Below are positions 7,412-16,994 of a stretch of 64,000 nucleotides of DNA, in pieces. The notes under the pieces are model-generated. The model ran no database searches, was not told the origin of the DNA, and was given only the letters and a program-made list of their open reading frames with translations. The position numbers were made by a program, and so were the translations under genes. Position 1 is the stretch's first letter. Every line of letters begins with the position of its first letter. The stretch comes from Lachnoclostridium sp. UBA5890 (GTDB lineage Bacteria > Bacillota > Clostridia > Lachnospirales > Lachnospiraceae), in contig DJEU01000040.1 in the NCBI GenBank assembly GCA_002431395.1, positions 1 to 64,000 of the forward strand, in the 5' to 3' direction.

Positions 7412-8599
7412 ATGAATACATTAATTGAAGAATCTGAAAAATATCTGATTCATTCCTACAACCGGTATCCGGTAGCAATGGATCATGGAGAAGACATGTA
7501 TCTGGTAGATACCGAAGGAAAAAAATATCTTGATTTTGGTGCAGGAATTGCCGTATGTGCGCTTGGTTACAGCGACGAGGAATTCAAAACTGCATTGAAA
7601 AATCAGATTGACAAGGCGACACATTTTTCCAATTATTTCTATTCAGAGCCATTGATGCAGGCAGCAAAATGTCTGGCAGAGGCGACCGGAATGGACAAAG
7701 TGTTTATGGCAAACAGCGGTACAGAGGCCAATGAAGGTGCTTTGAAACTGGCGAGAAAATATGCGATCATGCAGGGACACGAAGAACGCCATGAAGTCAT
7801 TTCTATGAATAAAGCATTTCACGGAAGAAGTATGGGGGCATTGTCCGTGACCGGAACAGAAAAATACCGTGCACCGTTTGCTCCACTTATTTCCGGCGTT
7901 CATTTTGCTGATTATAACGATCTTGACAGTGTAAAGAGTTACATTAATGACAAAACGTATGCCATTATTGTAGAGGCAGTTCAGGGCGAAGGCGGTATTT
8001 ATCCGGCAGACAAAGAATTTTTGCAGGGAATCCGTGACCTTTGTACCGAGCATGATATCATGATGATCTGCGATGAAGTACAGTGCGGTATGGGAAGAAC
8101 CGGAAAAATGTTTGCTTACCAGCAGTATGGCATCCAGCCGGACATCGTAACAATGGCAAAAGGAATTGGAAATGGAATCGTTGTCGGCGCTTTTGCGGCA
8201 AAGACAGACGTGGCCAAAGCCCTTGTACCGGGTGACCACGGTACGACCTTTGGAGGAAATCCTCTGGCAAGTGCGGCGGTCGTAGCGGTAAATCATATTT
8301 TTAAAGAAAAGAATATTCTTGAAAATGTCAATCGTGTCGGTGAGTATCTTGGCAAAAAACTGGATGAGATCGCAGCCGGAAGCAAAGTGGCAAAAGAGGC
8401 CCGCGGAATGGGACTGATGAGAGGACTTGAATGTGACGCGCCGGTCGGCGAGATCTGTGCGAAAGCATTGGACAAAGGACTTCTTCTCTTAACCGCCGGA
8501 ACGAATGTCATCCGTTTTGTACCGCCATTGGTGATCAAAGAGGAACATGTAGATCAGATGGCAGAGATCTTAACGGAAGTTTTGAAAGAATTCGAGTAA
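7412..8599 (+). CDS. argD: Acetylornithine aminotransferase
   Basis: A 395-residue class III, PLP-dependent transaminase that converts N-acetylglutamate semialdehyde to N-acetylornithine. NSGTEAN (101-107) binds the cofactor phosphate, DEVQCGMGRTG is the family signature with the Asp that contacts the pyridine nitrogen, and the Schiff-base lysine is Lys250 in TMAKGIGNG. It is last in the operon, starting 12 bases after argB with an AAGGAG site. Confidence 0.95.
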   Translation: MNTLIEESEKYLIHSYNRYPVAMDHGEDMYLVDTEGKKYLDFGAGIAVCALGYSDEEFKTALKNQIDKATHFSNYFYSEPLMQAAKCLAEATGMDKVFMANSGTEANEGALKLARKYAIMQGHEERHEVISMNKAFHGRSMGALSVTGTEKYRAPFAPLISGVHFADYNDLDSVKSYINDKTYAIIVEAVQGEGGIYPADKEFLQGIRDLCTEHDIMMICDEVQCGMGRTGKMFAYQQYGIQPDIVTMAKGIGNGIVVGAFAAKTDVAKALVPGDHGTTFGGNPLASAAVVAVNHIFKEKNILENVNRVGEYLGKKLDEIAAGSKVAKEARGMGLMRGLECDAPVGEICAKALDKGLLLLTAGTNVIRFVPPLVIKEEHVDQMAEILTEVLKEFE

Positions 8600-8615
8600 T
8601 TAAACTTTGTTTTTT

Positions 8616-8637
8616 AAAGTTTTTGAACTTTTTTATT
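8616..8637 (+). terminator. Weak AT-rich terminator after argD
   Basis: AAAGTT (8616-8621) and AACTTT (8626-8631) form a short AT-only stem, followed by T-rich sequence. It is weak, so readthrough into the glt leader is possible. Confidence 0.4.
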
Positions 8638-8655
8638 AAAAAAACAAAAAAGTAC

Positions 8656-8684
8656 TTGATTATTGAGAATAAATATTATATAAT
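8656..8684 (+). promoter_or_regulatory. Promoter of the gltB leader
   Basis: TTGATT (8656-8661) and a perfect TATAAT (8679-8684) are separated by 17 bases. The predicted start is near 8691, only a few bases before a strong terminator hairpin. Confidence 0.7.
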
Positions 8685-8695
8685 GTCTTTAGACA

Positions 8696-8754
8696 AAGAC
8701 GTCAAAGGGAGATGTGCCCTAAATTGCACATCTTCTTTGACGTCTTCTTTTTTT
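8696..8754 (+). terminator. Leader terminator/attenuator upstream of gltB
   Basis: A long hairpin: AAGACGTCAAAG (8696-8707) pairs with CTTTGACGTCTT (8735-8746), and inside it AGATGTGC (8710-8717) pairs with GCACATCT (8726-8733). It is followed by TTCTTTTTTT. It lies between the promoter and gltB, so it must be overcome for gltB to be expressed; this is an attenuator layout. A second hairpin (AGCAGAACTC at 8773-8782 with GAGTTCTGCT at 8805-8814, inner TTTCTGC/GCAGAAA) follows before the ribosome site. Control by the ANTAR protein encoded downstream is an inference. Confidence 0.7.
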
Positions 8755-8852
8755 ACAAACAAGTCGCCTCAGAGCAGAACTCGTTTTCTGCTTGCAGAAA
8801 CAAAGAGTTCTGCTTTAGAGCGGCAAACTAATGTCAAGAATGGAGGATTACT

Positions 8853-11800
8853 ATGAGTGGTCAATATGTAGAAGAGTCAAAACGAAAAGCGCTCGGTATG
8901 TATCACCCGAGATTTGAACATGACAATTGCGGTATCGGAGCGATTGTAAATATAAAGGGAAAGAAAACACACGATACCGTTAAGAATGCATTGGAAATCG
9001 TAGCACATCTTGAGCATCGAGCAGGAAAAGATGGCGAAGGAAAGACTGGAGACGGAGTAGGAATCATGCTTCAGATCTCACATAAATTCTTCAAAAAGAT
9101 TGCCACCCAGATGGGAATAGAGATTGGCGAAGAAAGAGAGTATGCGGTAGGAATGTTCTTCTTCCCACAGGATGAGCTTCGTAGAAATCAGGCAAAGAAA
9201 ATGTTTGAGACAATTGTAGATAAAGAAGGTCTTGAATTTTTAGGATGGAGAAAAGTACCAATCGCACCTTCCATATTAGGAAAAACAGCGGTAGAATGTA
9301 TGCCTTACATCATGCAGTGTTTCATTAAGAAACCGGAGCAGGTAGAAAAAGGACTGGAATTTGACCGCAAATTATATATTGCACGAAGAGTATTTGAACA
9401 GTCCAATGAAAACACGTATGTGGTATCTCTTTCGAGCCGTACGATCGTATATAAAGGAATGTTTTTGGTATCCCAGCTGCGATTGTTCTTTGACGATCTG
9501 CAGGATGTGGATTATGAATCGGCGATCGCTATGGTACATTCGAGATTTAGTACGAACACACAGCCAAGCTGGCAGCGTGCTCATCCAAACCGTTTTATCG
9601 TGCACAACGGAGAAATCAATACGATCCGTGGTAATGCCGATAAGATGCTTGCCCGCGAAGAGACGATGGAATCCGATCATTTGAGAGGAGAACTTCACAA
9701 AGTCCTTCCGGTTGTCAATACCGAAGGATCGGACTCCGCAATGTTAGACAATACACTGGAATTTTTGGTAATGAGCGGCATGGAACTTCCGCTTGCTGTC
9801 ATGATAACCATTCCGGAGCCATGGGCAAATAACCGTTATATCAGTGATAAGAAAAAAGACTTTTACCAATATTACGCAACCATGATGGAGCCATGGGATG
9901 GACCGGCTTCGATCCTTTTCTCCGACGGAGACATTATGGGTGCCGTGCTTGACCGAAATGGTCTTCGTCCATCAAGATACTATATTACAGATGACGACCA
10001 GCTCATTCTTTCTTCTGAAGTCGGAGTAATGCCGATCAGCGAAGAACATGTTATCAAAAAAGACCGTCTTCGTCCGGGAAAAATGCTTCTTGTCGATACG
10101 GTCAAAGGAAAATTGATCGATGATGATGAATTAAAAGAAAAATACGCATCCAGCCAGCCATATGGAGAGTGGCTTGACACAAATCTGGTTCGTTTGAGAG
10201 ATCTTACGATCCCAAACAAACGAGTAGATTCTTATAACCATGAAGAAAGTCTCCGTTTACGCAAGGCATTTGGTTATACGTATGAGGAAGTGAAAAATGA
10301 AATCCTTCCAATGGCAAAAAATGGAACAGAGCCGATTTCAGCGATGGGACATGACACACCGCTTGCGGCACTCAGCAAACAGCCACAGCCATTGTATAAC
10401 TACTTTAAACAGTTGTTTGCACAGGTAACCAACCCGCCAATCGATGCGATCCGCGAGGAAGTCGTTACTTCGACAACGGTATATATCGGAGACGCCGGCA
10501 ACCTGCTGGAAGAAAAAGCAGAAAACTGTCACGCGTTAAAGATTGAGAATCCAATTTTGACAAATACTGACCTTTTGAAGATTAAATCCATGAAAGTAGA
10601 GGGCTTCAAAGTCGCTGTCATTCCGATCACCTATTATAAAAACACGTCTTTGAAAAAAGCCATCGATCACTTGTATCTGGAAGCTGACCGTGCTTACAAA
10701 GAGGGCGCCAATGTGCTGATCTTATCCGACCGCGGTGTGGATGAAAATCACGTGGCAATCCCGGCTCTGCTTGCCGTATCTGCGATGCAGCAGCACCTTG
10801 TTACTACGAAAAAGAGAACTTCACTTTCCATGATCTTAGAGAGTGCGGAACCAAGAGAAGTTCATCATTTTGCAACCCTTCTCGGATTTGGTGCGACAGC
10901 CGTCAACCCATATCTTGCATTGGATACGATCAAAACACTTATTGATAATGGCATGCTTGACAAAGATTATTATGCAGCCGTAGACGATTACAACTCAGCA
11001 ATCCTGCATGGTATCGTAAAGATTGCTTCCAAGATGGGGATTTCCACGATTCAGTCATATCAGGGAGCAAAAATCTTCGAAGCCATCGGATTGTCGAAAG
11101 ATTTTATTGATAAATATTTTACCGGAACGGTATCAAGAATCGGTGGACTTGGCATCGAAGATATCCAGAACCAGGTAGAGATGCTTCATGATAAAGCATT
11201 TGATCCATTGGAACTTGGTACAGATATTACGCTTGATAGTATTGGAAACCACAAGAGCCGCAGCGGAAAAGAAGAACATTTGTATAATCCCAAAACCATT
11301 CATCTGCTGCAAGAGGCGACAAGAACCGGTAACTATCAGATGTTTAAAGAGTATTCGCATGAGATTAACAGAGAGGATCTGTATGTGAACCTTCGAAGTC
11401 TTCTCACCTTTAATTTCCCGAAAAAAGGAATTCCACTTTCCAAGGTAGAAAGTGTAGATGAGATTGTCAAACGATTTAAAACCGGTGCAATGTCCTATGG
11501 TTCCATTTCACAGGAAGCCCATGAGACACTTGCGATTGCAATGAACCATCTCCATGGAAAATCCAATAGTGGTGAAGGTGGAGAGAGTTTGGAACGACTT
11601 ACCATCGGAAAAGATGGCGTAAACCGCTGCTCTGCAATCAAACAGGTGGCTTCCGGACGTTTTGGAGTAACTTCCAGATATCTTGTAAGTGCCAAAGAGA
11701 TTCAGATCAAGATGGCGCAGGGAGCAAAACCGGGTGAAGGTGGACATCTTCCGGGTAAAAAAGTATATCCATGGATCGCAAAGACGAGACATTCGACACC

Positions 11801-13415
11801 GGGTGTGTCCCTGATCTCACCGCCACCTCATCATGATATTTATTCGATCGAGGATTTGGCACAGTTGATCTATGATTTGAAGAATGCAAACCAGGATGCA
11901 AGAATTTCCGTTAAACTGGTATCGGAAGCAGGCGTAGGTACCGTCGCTGCCGGTGTAGCAAAAGCAGGAGCCGAAGTTGTACTGATTTCCGGATACGATG
12001 GTGGTACCGGAGCCGCTCCGGGAAGTTCCATCCACAATGCCGGACTTCCTTGGGAACTTGGTTTGGCAGAGACACATCAGACCCTTTTGATGAACGGACT
12101 TCGTTCGAAAGTAGTGATCGAGACAGACGGTAAATTGATGACTGGCCGCGATGTCATGGTAGCAGCCCTTCTTGGTGCCGAAGAATTTGGTTTTGCGACA
12201 GCACCGCTTGTTACAATGGGATGCGTTATGATGCGTGTATGTAACCTCGATACCTGCCCGGTTGGTGTGGCAACACAGAATCCGGAACTTCGTAAGCGTT
12301 TCCGAGGAAAACCGGAATACGTAGAGAACTTCATGAAGTTTATTGCAGAAGAAGTTCGCGAGTTGATGGCAAAATTTGGAGTACAGACACTGGATGAACT
12401 GGTAGGACGTACCGATCTTTTGAAGGTAAGAGATGACCTTGATATGGAACGTGCCGGTAAACTGGATCTGTCGGCGATCATCAACAACCCATTTGTAAAA
12501 GAAAAGAAAAACAAATTTAACCGCAAAGACATTTATGATTTCAAATTAAATAAAACCATCGATGAAAAAGTTTTCTTAAAGAAATTTGCAGAGAACTTAA
12601 AGAGTGGCGAACCAAAGACCATTCAGGCAAAAGTAACCAATACCGACCGTTCGCTCGGAACGATCCTTGGATCCGAGATCACAAAGCAGCTCGGAGACAA
12701 TGTCGAAGAAGATACGTTTGTGATCGAGTGTCAGGGAAGCGGTGGACAGAGCTTTGGAGCCTTTATTCCAAAAGGTCTGACATTGCAGCTTGAAGGAGAC
12801 AGCAACGATTACTTCGGAAAAGGCTTGTCCGGTGGTAAATTGATCGTATTCCCACCTTCTCATGTCCAGTACAAAGCCGAAGACAACATTGTCATCGGAA
12901 ACGTGGCATTGTATGGTGCGACAAGTGGTACCGCTTACATCAACGGTGTGGCAGGCGAGCGTTTCTGTGTAAGAAACTCCGGTGTTCATGCTGTTGTCGA
13001 AGGAGTGGGTGACCACGGATGTGAATATATGACAGGTGGATGTGTGGTTATCCTCGGAACGACCGGTAAAAACTTTGCCGCTGGTATGAGTGGTGGAATC
13101 GCTTATGTTTTGGACGAAAATAGTGATCTGTATCTGAAACTGAACAAAACACTGGTTTCCTCCGAAGCAGTTTCCAACAAATATGACGTTATGCAGCTGA
13201 AAGATATGATTGAAGCCCATGTGAAAGCAACTGGCTCAGAAAAAGGAAAAGAGATTTTGGAGAACTTCAAAGATTATCTTCCGAAGTTCAAAAAGATCAT
13301 TCCACATGATTACAAAAACATGATGCAGCAGATCGCGATCATGGAAGAAAAAGGTCTCAGCAACGAGCAGGCATTGATCGAAGCATTTTATGCGACACAG
13401 AAGCAAAATGCGTAA
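8853..13415 (+). CDS. gltB: Glutamate synthase, large (alpha) subunit
   Basis: A 1520-residue GOGAT subunit that transfers the amide of glutamine to 2-oxoglutarate. The glutaminase domain begins at Cys26 in HDNCGIGAI, which would become N-terminal after propeptide removal as in this family. A central domain, the FMN-binding synthase domain (PGEGGHLPGKK, SGYDGGTGAAPG) with the 3Fe-4S cysteines in CVMMRVCNLDTCPVG, and a C-terminal GXGXG beta-helix domain (GGCVVILGTTGKNFAAGMSG) follow in order. The length is typical. The ribosome site TGGAGG precedes the ATG. Expression probably depends on the leader attenuator. Confidence 0.97.
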   Translation: MSGQYVEESKRKALGMYHPRFEHDNCGIGAIVNIKGKKTHDTVKNALEIVAHLEHRAGKDGEGKTGDGVGIMLQISHKFFKKIATQMGIEIGEEREYAVGMFFFPQDELRRNQAKKMFETIVDKEGLEFLGWRKVPIAPSILGKTAVECMPYIMQCFIKKPEQVEKGLEFDRKLYIARRVFEQSNENTYVVSLSSRTIVYKGMFLVSQLRLFFDDLQDVDYESAIAMVHSRFSTNTQPSWQRAHPNRFIVHNGEINTIRGNADKMLAREETMESDHLRGELHKVLPVVNTEGSDSAMLDNTLEFLVMSGMELPLAVMITIPEPWANNRYISDKKKDFYQYYATMMEPWDGPASILFSDGDIMGAVLDRNGLRPSRYYITDDDQLILSSEVGVMPISEEHVIKKDRLRPGKMLLVDTVKGKLIDDDELKEKYASSQPYGEWLDTNLVRLRDLTIPNKRVDSYNHEESLRLRKAFGYTYEEVKNEILPMAKNGTEPISAMGHDTPLAALSKQPQPLYNYFKQLFAQVTNPPIDAIREEVVTSTTVYIGDAGNLLEEKAENCHALKIENPILTNTDLLKIKSMKVEGFKVAVIPITYYKNTSLKKAIDHLYLEADRAYKEGANVLILSDRGVDENHVAIPALLAVSAMQQHLVTTKKRTSLSMILESAEPREVHHFATLLGFGATAVNPYLALDTIKTLIDNGMLDKDYYAAVDDYNSAILHGIVKIASKMGISTIQSYQGAKIFEAIGLSKDFIDKYFTGTVSRIGGLGIEDIQNQVEMLHDKAFDPLELGTDITLDSIGNHKSRSGKEEHLYNPKTIHLLQEATRTGNYQMFKEYSHEINREDLYVNLRSLLTFNFPKKGIPLSKVESVDEIVKRFKTGAMSYGSISQEAHETLAIAMNHLHGKSNSGEGGESLERLTIGKDGVNRCSAIKQVASGRFGVTSRYLVSAKEIQIKMAQGAKPGEGGHLPGKKVYPWIAKTRHSTPGVSLISPPPHHDIYSIEDLAQLIYDLKNANQDARISVKLVSEAGVGTVAAGVAKAGAEVVLISGYDGGTGAAPGSSIHNAGLPWELGLAETHQTLLMNGLRSKVVIETDGKLMTGRDVMVAALLGAEEFGFATAPLVTMGCVMMRVCNLDTCPVGVATQNPELRKRFRGKPEYVENFMKFIAEEVRELMAKFGVQTLDELVGRTDLLKVRDDLDMERAGKLDLSAIINNPFVKEKKNKFNRKDIYDFKLNKTIDEKVFLKKFAENLKSGEPKTIQAKVTNTDRSLGTILGSEITKQLGDNVEEDTFVIECQGSGGQSFGAFIPKGLTLQLEGDSNDYFGKGLSGGKLIVFPPSHVQYKAEDNIVIGNVALYGATSGTAYINGVAGERFCVRNSGVHAVVEGVGDHGCEYMTGGCVVILGTTGKNFAAGMSGGIAYVLDENSDLYLKLNKTLVSSEAVSNKYDVMQLKDMIEAHVKATGSEKGKEILENFKDYLPKFKKIIPHDYKNMMQQIAIMEEKGLSNEQALIEAFYATQKQNA

Positions 13416-13468
13416 AAATAGTTGCAATATCACTTCAAATAATTTATAATAGAAAGGGTTGAGATGAA

Positions 13469-14950
13469 ATGGGTAAACCAACCGGATTTTTAGAATATGA
13501 ACGTAAAGGAAACAAAGAGATCACACCACTTGAGAGAATAAAGAACTTCAATGAATTTCACGTTCCGATGTCTCACGAGGAGAGAAAGGCACAGGCAGCC
13601 AGATGTATGGATTGTGGAGTCCCATTTTGCCAGTCCGGCATGATGATCGGAGGAATGGCTTCGGGATGTCCATTGAACAATATGTGTCCGGAATGGAATG
13701 ATCTTTTGTATCTGGATAATTACGAAGAAGCATTGGGAAGGCTTCTGAAAACAAACAATTTTCCTGAATTTACTTCCCGCGTATGCCCGGCACCTTGTGA
13801 AGCTGCATGTACCTGTGGTTTAAATGACAGTCCGGTCACGATTAAGGAAAATGAAAATGCGATCATTGAATACGGCTATGCCAACGGCTTGATGGAGGCA
13901 AAACCTCCGAAAGTGCGGACGGGCAAAAAAGTAGCGATCATTGGCTCCGGCCCTTCGGGACTGGCAGCGGCGGATCAGCTCAACAAACGTGGACACAGTG
14001 TTACTGTGTTCGAGCGTTCCGATCGTCCGGGTGGACTTTTGATGTATGGTATTCCAAATATGAAATTGGAAAAAACGGTAATCGAAAGAAAAATAAATGT
14101 GCTGACCGAAGAAGGCGTCGTATTTAAGACCGGTGTGAATGTCGGTGTGGATGTCAAAGCCAAACAGCTGCTGGAGGAATTTGACCGTGTGATCTTGACA
14201 TGTGGTGCATCCAATCCTCGTGATATCAAAGCACCTGGCAGAGAAGCCAAAGGAATTTATTTTGCAGTAGATTATCTTACCCGTGTTACCAAACATGTAT
14301 TGAATCCGGAATTTACGGATTTTGTAGATGCCAAAGGGAAAAATGTGCTGGTTATCGGTGGAGGAGATACCGGAAACGATTGTGTCGGATCTTCCATCCG
14401 TCAGGGCGCAAAGAGCGTTGTCCAGTTAGAGATGATGCCACAGCCGCCGAAAGAACGTGCAGAGAGCAATCCATGGCCGGAGTGGCCGAAAGTCTTAAAG
14501 ACCGATTACGGCCAGCAGGAAGCGATCGCTGTGTTTGGAAAAGATCCTCGAATCTATGAGACGACGGTCAAAGAGTTTATCAAAGATGACAAGGGTGTTC
14601 TCAAACAGGTAAAATGTGTAAAACTTGCCTGGGAGAAAGACGAGAAGACAGGCCGCATGAAGATGAGTGAGATCGCCGGAAGCGAATATGTACTGGATGT
14701 GGATCTGGTATTTATCGCGGCAGGATTCCTTGGAACACAGGATTATATCGCCAAAGATTTTGAACTGAAACTGACGGAGCGTACCAATGTTGCGACGAAG
14801 CCGGGACAGTATAAAACAAGCGCTGACCGTGTGTTTGTGGCAGGGGATATGCACCGTGGACAGTCTCTTGTCGTATGGGCAATCCGCGAAGGACGCGAAG
14901 TTGCCAAAGCAGTAGATCAGGATTTGATGGGGTATTCAAACCTCGGATAA
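13469..14950 (+). CDS. gltD: Glutamate synthase, small (beta) subunit
   Basis: A 493-residue FAD protein that passes electrons from NAD(P)H to the large subunit. Cysteines in CMDCGVPFC, SGCPLNNMCP and CPAPCEAACTCG form the N-terminal 4Fe-4S sites. An FAD-binding GSGPSGLAAADQL and an NAD(P)-binding GGGDTGNDC follow. GDMHRGQSLVVWAI is the C-terminal FAD motif. It lies 53 bases after gltB and almost certainly belongs to the same transcript. Confidence 0.96.
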   Translation: MGKPTGFLEYERKGNKEITPLERIKNFNEFHVPMSHEERKAQAARCMDCGVPFCQSGMMIGGMASGCPLNNMCPEWNDLLYLDNYEEALGRLLKTNNFPEFTSRVCPAPCEAACTCGLNDSPVTIKENENAIIEYGYANGLMEAKPPKVRTGKKVAIIGSGPSGLAAADQLNKRGHSVTVFERSDRPGGLLMYGIPNMKLEKTVIERKINVLTEEGVVFKTGVNVGVDVKAKQLLEEFDRVILTCGASNPRDIKAPGREAKGIYFAVDYLTRVTKHVLNPEFTDFVDAKGKNVLVIGGGDTGNDCVGSSIRQGAKSVVQLEMMPQPPKERAESNPWPEWPKVLKTDYGQQEAIAVFGKDPRIYETTVKEFIKDDKGVLKQVKCVKLAWEKDEKTGRMKMSEIAGSEYVLDVDLVFIAAGFLGTQDYIAKDFELKLTERTNVATKPGQYKTSADRVFVAGDMHRGQSLVVWAIREGREVAKAVDQDLMGYSNLG

Positions 14951-14971
14951 TAGAGAAGGCAAATAGGAAAT

Positions 14972-15009
14972 TAGGGGCTGGCACCGAGTACAAGAGATGT
15001 CAGTCCCTA
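14972..15009 (+). promoter_or_regulatory. RNA hairpin in the gltD-glnA gap
   Basis: TAGGGGCTGGCA (14972-14983) pairs with TGTCAGTCCCTA (14998-15009) over 12 positions including two G-U pairs. No T-run follows, so it is not a terminator. A second small stem (GTGCG...CGCAA-like) follows at about 15012-15026. Two tandem hairpins ahead of glnA could be a processing site or a protein-binding leader; no loop consensus of known ANTAR targets is evident. Confidence 0.4.
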
Positions 15010-15054
15010 TCGTGCGAAAAAAGCGCAAAATAATATGCAGAAATGAGGATTACT

Positions 15055-16368
15055 ATGGCAAATTATACAAAGCAGGATATCTACCGTTTAGTAGAAGAGG
15101 AAGATGTAGAATTTATCAGACTTCAGTTTGTTGACAGTTTTGGAGCATTGAAAAATATCGCGATGACGGCGAATCATCTGGATCGGATCTTGGAAAACCG
15201 CGTCGTGTTTGATGGAGCTGCCATTCAGGGATATGATACCAAAGATTTGTCAGAGTTTATCCTGGCACCGGATCTTGACACATTTACCATTTTCCCGTGG
15301 CGTCCGCAGAGAGGTCGTGTGGCACGATTTATCTGTGACGTGCTGAACCCGGATGGAACGCCATATGAGGCAGATCCGAGACGAATTTTAAAAAATGTAC
15401 TTGAACAAGCAGAAAAAGAGGGATATACTTTTAACGTAGGACCGGAAAACGAATTCTTTTTATTTGATACGGATGAAGATGGGCAGCCGACGACAAATTC
15501 CAATGAAAAAGGTGGATTTTTTGACATTGGGCCGCTGGATTCCGGGGAAAATGCAAGACGTGACATGGTCCTTTCTTTAGAGGAAATGGGATTTGTCATG
15601 GAAAGTTCCTACCACTCCAATGAAGTGGCACAGCATCATATCGATTTTATGTTTGATGAGGGACTTCGTACGGCAGATAACATTATGACATTTAAACTTA
15701 CGGTTCGCACAGTGGCAAAACGCCATGGACTGCATGCGACCTTTATGCCGAAACCAAAATACGGATTAAAGGGATCGGCGATGAGTTTGAATATGTTTTT
15801 ATGTAAAGATGGAAAAAATATATTTACCGATACTTCGGCAGAAGATGGACTGAGTAAAGAGGCTTACCATTTTATGGCAGGAATCATTCAGCACATCAAA
15901 GGATTGACATTGATCAATAATCCAATTATCAATTCCTACAAGAGACTGGTTCCCGGTTACAATGCACCGGTGGACATTACCTGGTCGCGGACAAACCGCA
16001 CACCGCTGATTCGGCTGACCAATGTCGGAACGATCGGATCCCGTGTCATTTTACGAAGCCCGGACGGAGCAAGTAATCCGTATCTGGTGCTGGCAGGATG
16101 TCTCGCGGCAGGATTGGAGGGAATCCGAAAGGAACTCGAGCCGCCGGTATGTATGGATGATGTATCCGAAGATGATAAGGTAAAATTTGATATTTTGCCG
16201 CGAAATCTGAGAGAGGCAATACGCGCTTTTGAAGAAGATGAATTTTTGCAGCAGGTGATCGGGAAGACACTTTCCCAGATCATTATCAACGAAAAAACAG
16301 ATGAATGGGAAGAATTTTCACGACAGGTAACTGCCTGGGAAGTGGAAAAATACCTTGACCGTGTCTGA
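15055..16368 (+). CDS. glnA: Glutamine synthetase, type I
   Basis: A 437-residue dodecameric-type enzyme making glutamine from glutamate, ammonia and ATP. The N-terminal beta-grasp domain (VEFIRLQFVDSFGALKNIAM) and VGPENEFFLF, HHIDFMFDEG and HATFMPKPKYGLKGSAMS, with the metal and ATP ligands, are present. The length matches the short GSI-alpha form that is not adenylylated. An ATG lies 12 bases upstream, but GAGG sits between the two, which favours 15055. A second, unrelated-type GS (GSIII) is encoded at 46.7-48.8 kb. Confidence 0.95.
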   Translation: MANYTKQDIYRLVEEEDVEFIRLQFVDSFGALKNIAMTANHLDRILENRVVFDGAAIQGYDTKDLSEFILAPDLDTFTIFPWRPQRGRVARFICDVLNPDGTPYEADPRRILKNVLEQAEKEGYTFNVGPENEFFLFDTDEDGQPTTNSNEKGGFFDIGPLDSGENARRDMVLSLEEMGFVMESSYHSNEVAQHHIDFMFDEGLRTADNIMTFKLTVRTVAKRHGLHATFMPKPKYGLKGSAMSLNMFLCKDGKNIFTDTSAEDGLSKEAYHFMAGIIQHIKGLTLINNPIINSYKRLVPGYNAPVDITWSRTNRTPLIRLTNVGTIGSRVILRSPDGASNPYLVLAGCLAAGLEGIRKELEPPVCMDDVSEDDKVKFDILPRNLREAIRAFEEDEFLQQVIGKTLSQIIINEKTDEWEEFSRQVTAWEVEKYLDRV

Positions 16369-16433
16369 GAAATTGCTTCGTTAAAAAATGTTCGTTGTAA
16401 AAACCCAACATTCGATAAGGAGGCAAAAAACCA

Positions 16434-16976
16434 ATGCGGATTATTGTGGCATTTCCCAAATTAGAAGATGCAAAAAATCTGAGAAATGTTTTGATTCGAA
16501 ACGGATTTGATGATACAATGGCATATAATAATGCAGCTCAGACGATCGGAGCGGCAAATGATTCCGATGGCGGCGTGGTTGTATGCGGCTACAAGCTGCC
16601 GGATATGCATTACAGCGAATTGTATGGTTATCTTCCGAGAGAATTTTCGATGCTGCTTGTCGCCAGTCCTTCGAGGCTGGAAGATTGTATCAGCTCAGAT
16701 ATTGTTTGTTTGTCCATGCCGATCCACAGCCGTGAATTTGTAAGCACGGTGCAGATGATGACAATGGACATCGCGCGGGAACTGAAACGTAGAAAGAAAA
16801 CACAGCCCAAGCGCCGTACTGCCGAGGAAGAAAAGATCATCAATAAAGCAAAGGCTCTTTTGATGGAGCGAAATCAGATGACAGAAAATGATGCACACAA
16901 ATACATTCAAAAACTCAGTATGGACAGTGGAAACAACTTAGTGGAAACTGCCGAGATGATTTTGACTTTTGAATAA
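16434..16976 (+). CDS. ANTAR-domain response regulator (putative antiterminator of nitrogen genes)
   Basis: A 180-residue protein. The N-terminal 120 residues have the layout of a receiver domain, but the phospho-acceptor region reads GVVVCGYKLPDM, without the usual Asp at the end of strand 3, so it is probably a pseudo-receiver. The C-terminal part (about 128-180) is an ANTAR domain: three helices with LLMERNQMTENDAHKYIQ then SMDSGNNLVETAEMIL. ANTAR proteins bind paired hairpins in leader RNA and prevent termination. Its place directly after glnA, as with NitR-type genes in clostridia, points to control of glutamine/glutamate genes, including possibly its own operon. Confidence 0.85.
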   Translation: MRIIVAFPKLEDAKNLRNVLIRNGFDDTMAYNNAAQTIGAANDSDGGVVVCGYKLPDMHYSELYGYLPREFSMLLVASPSRLEDCISSDIVCLSMPIHSREFVSTVQMMTMDIARELKRRKKTQPKRRTAEEEKIINKAKALLMERNQMTENDAHKYIQKLSMDSGNNLVETAEMILTFE

Positions 16977-16994
16977 AAGAACATGGAGGTAATT

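Noticed and set aside
15012..15026. Consensus ANTAR target (hexaloop with A1 and G4) in the glnA leader
   Set aside because: The second stem is short and its loop is A-rich without the required G. I kept only the hairpin itself as a feature.
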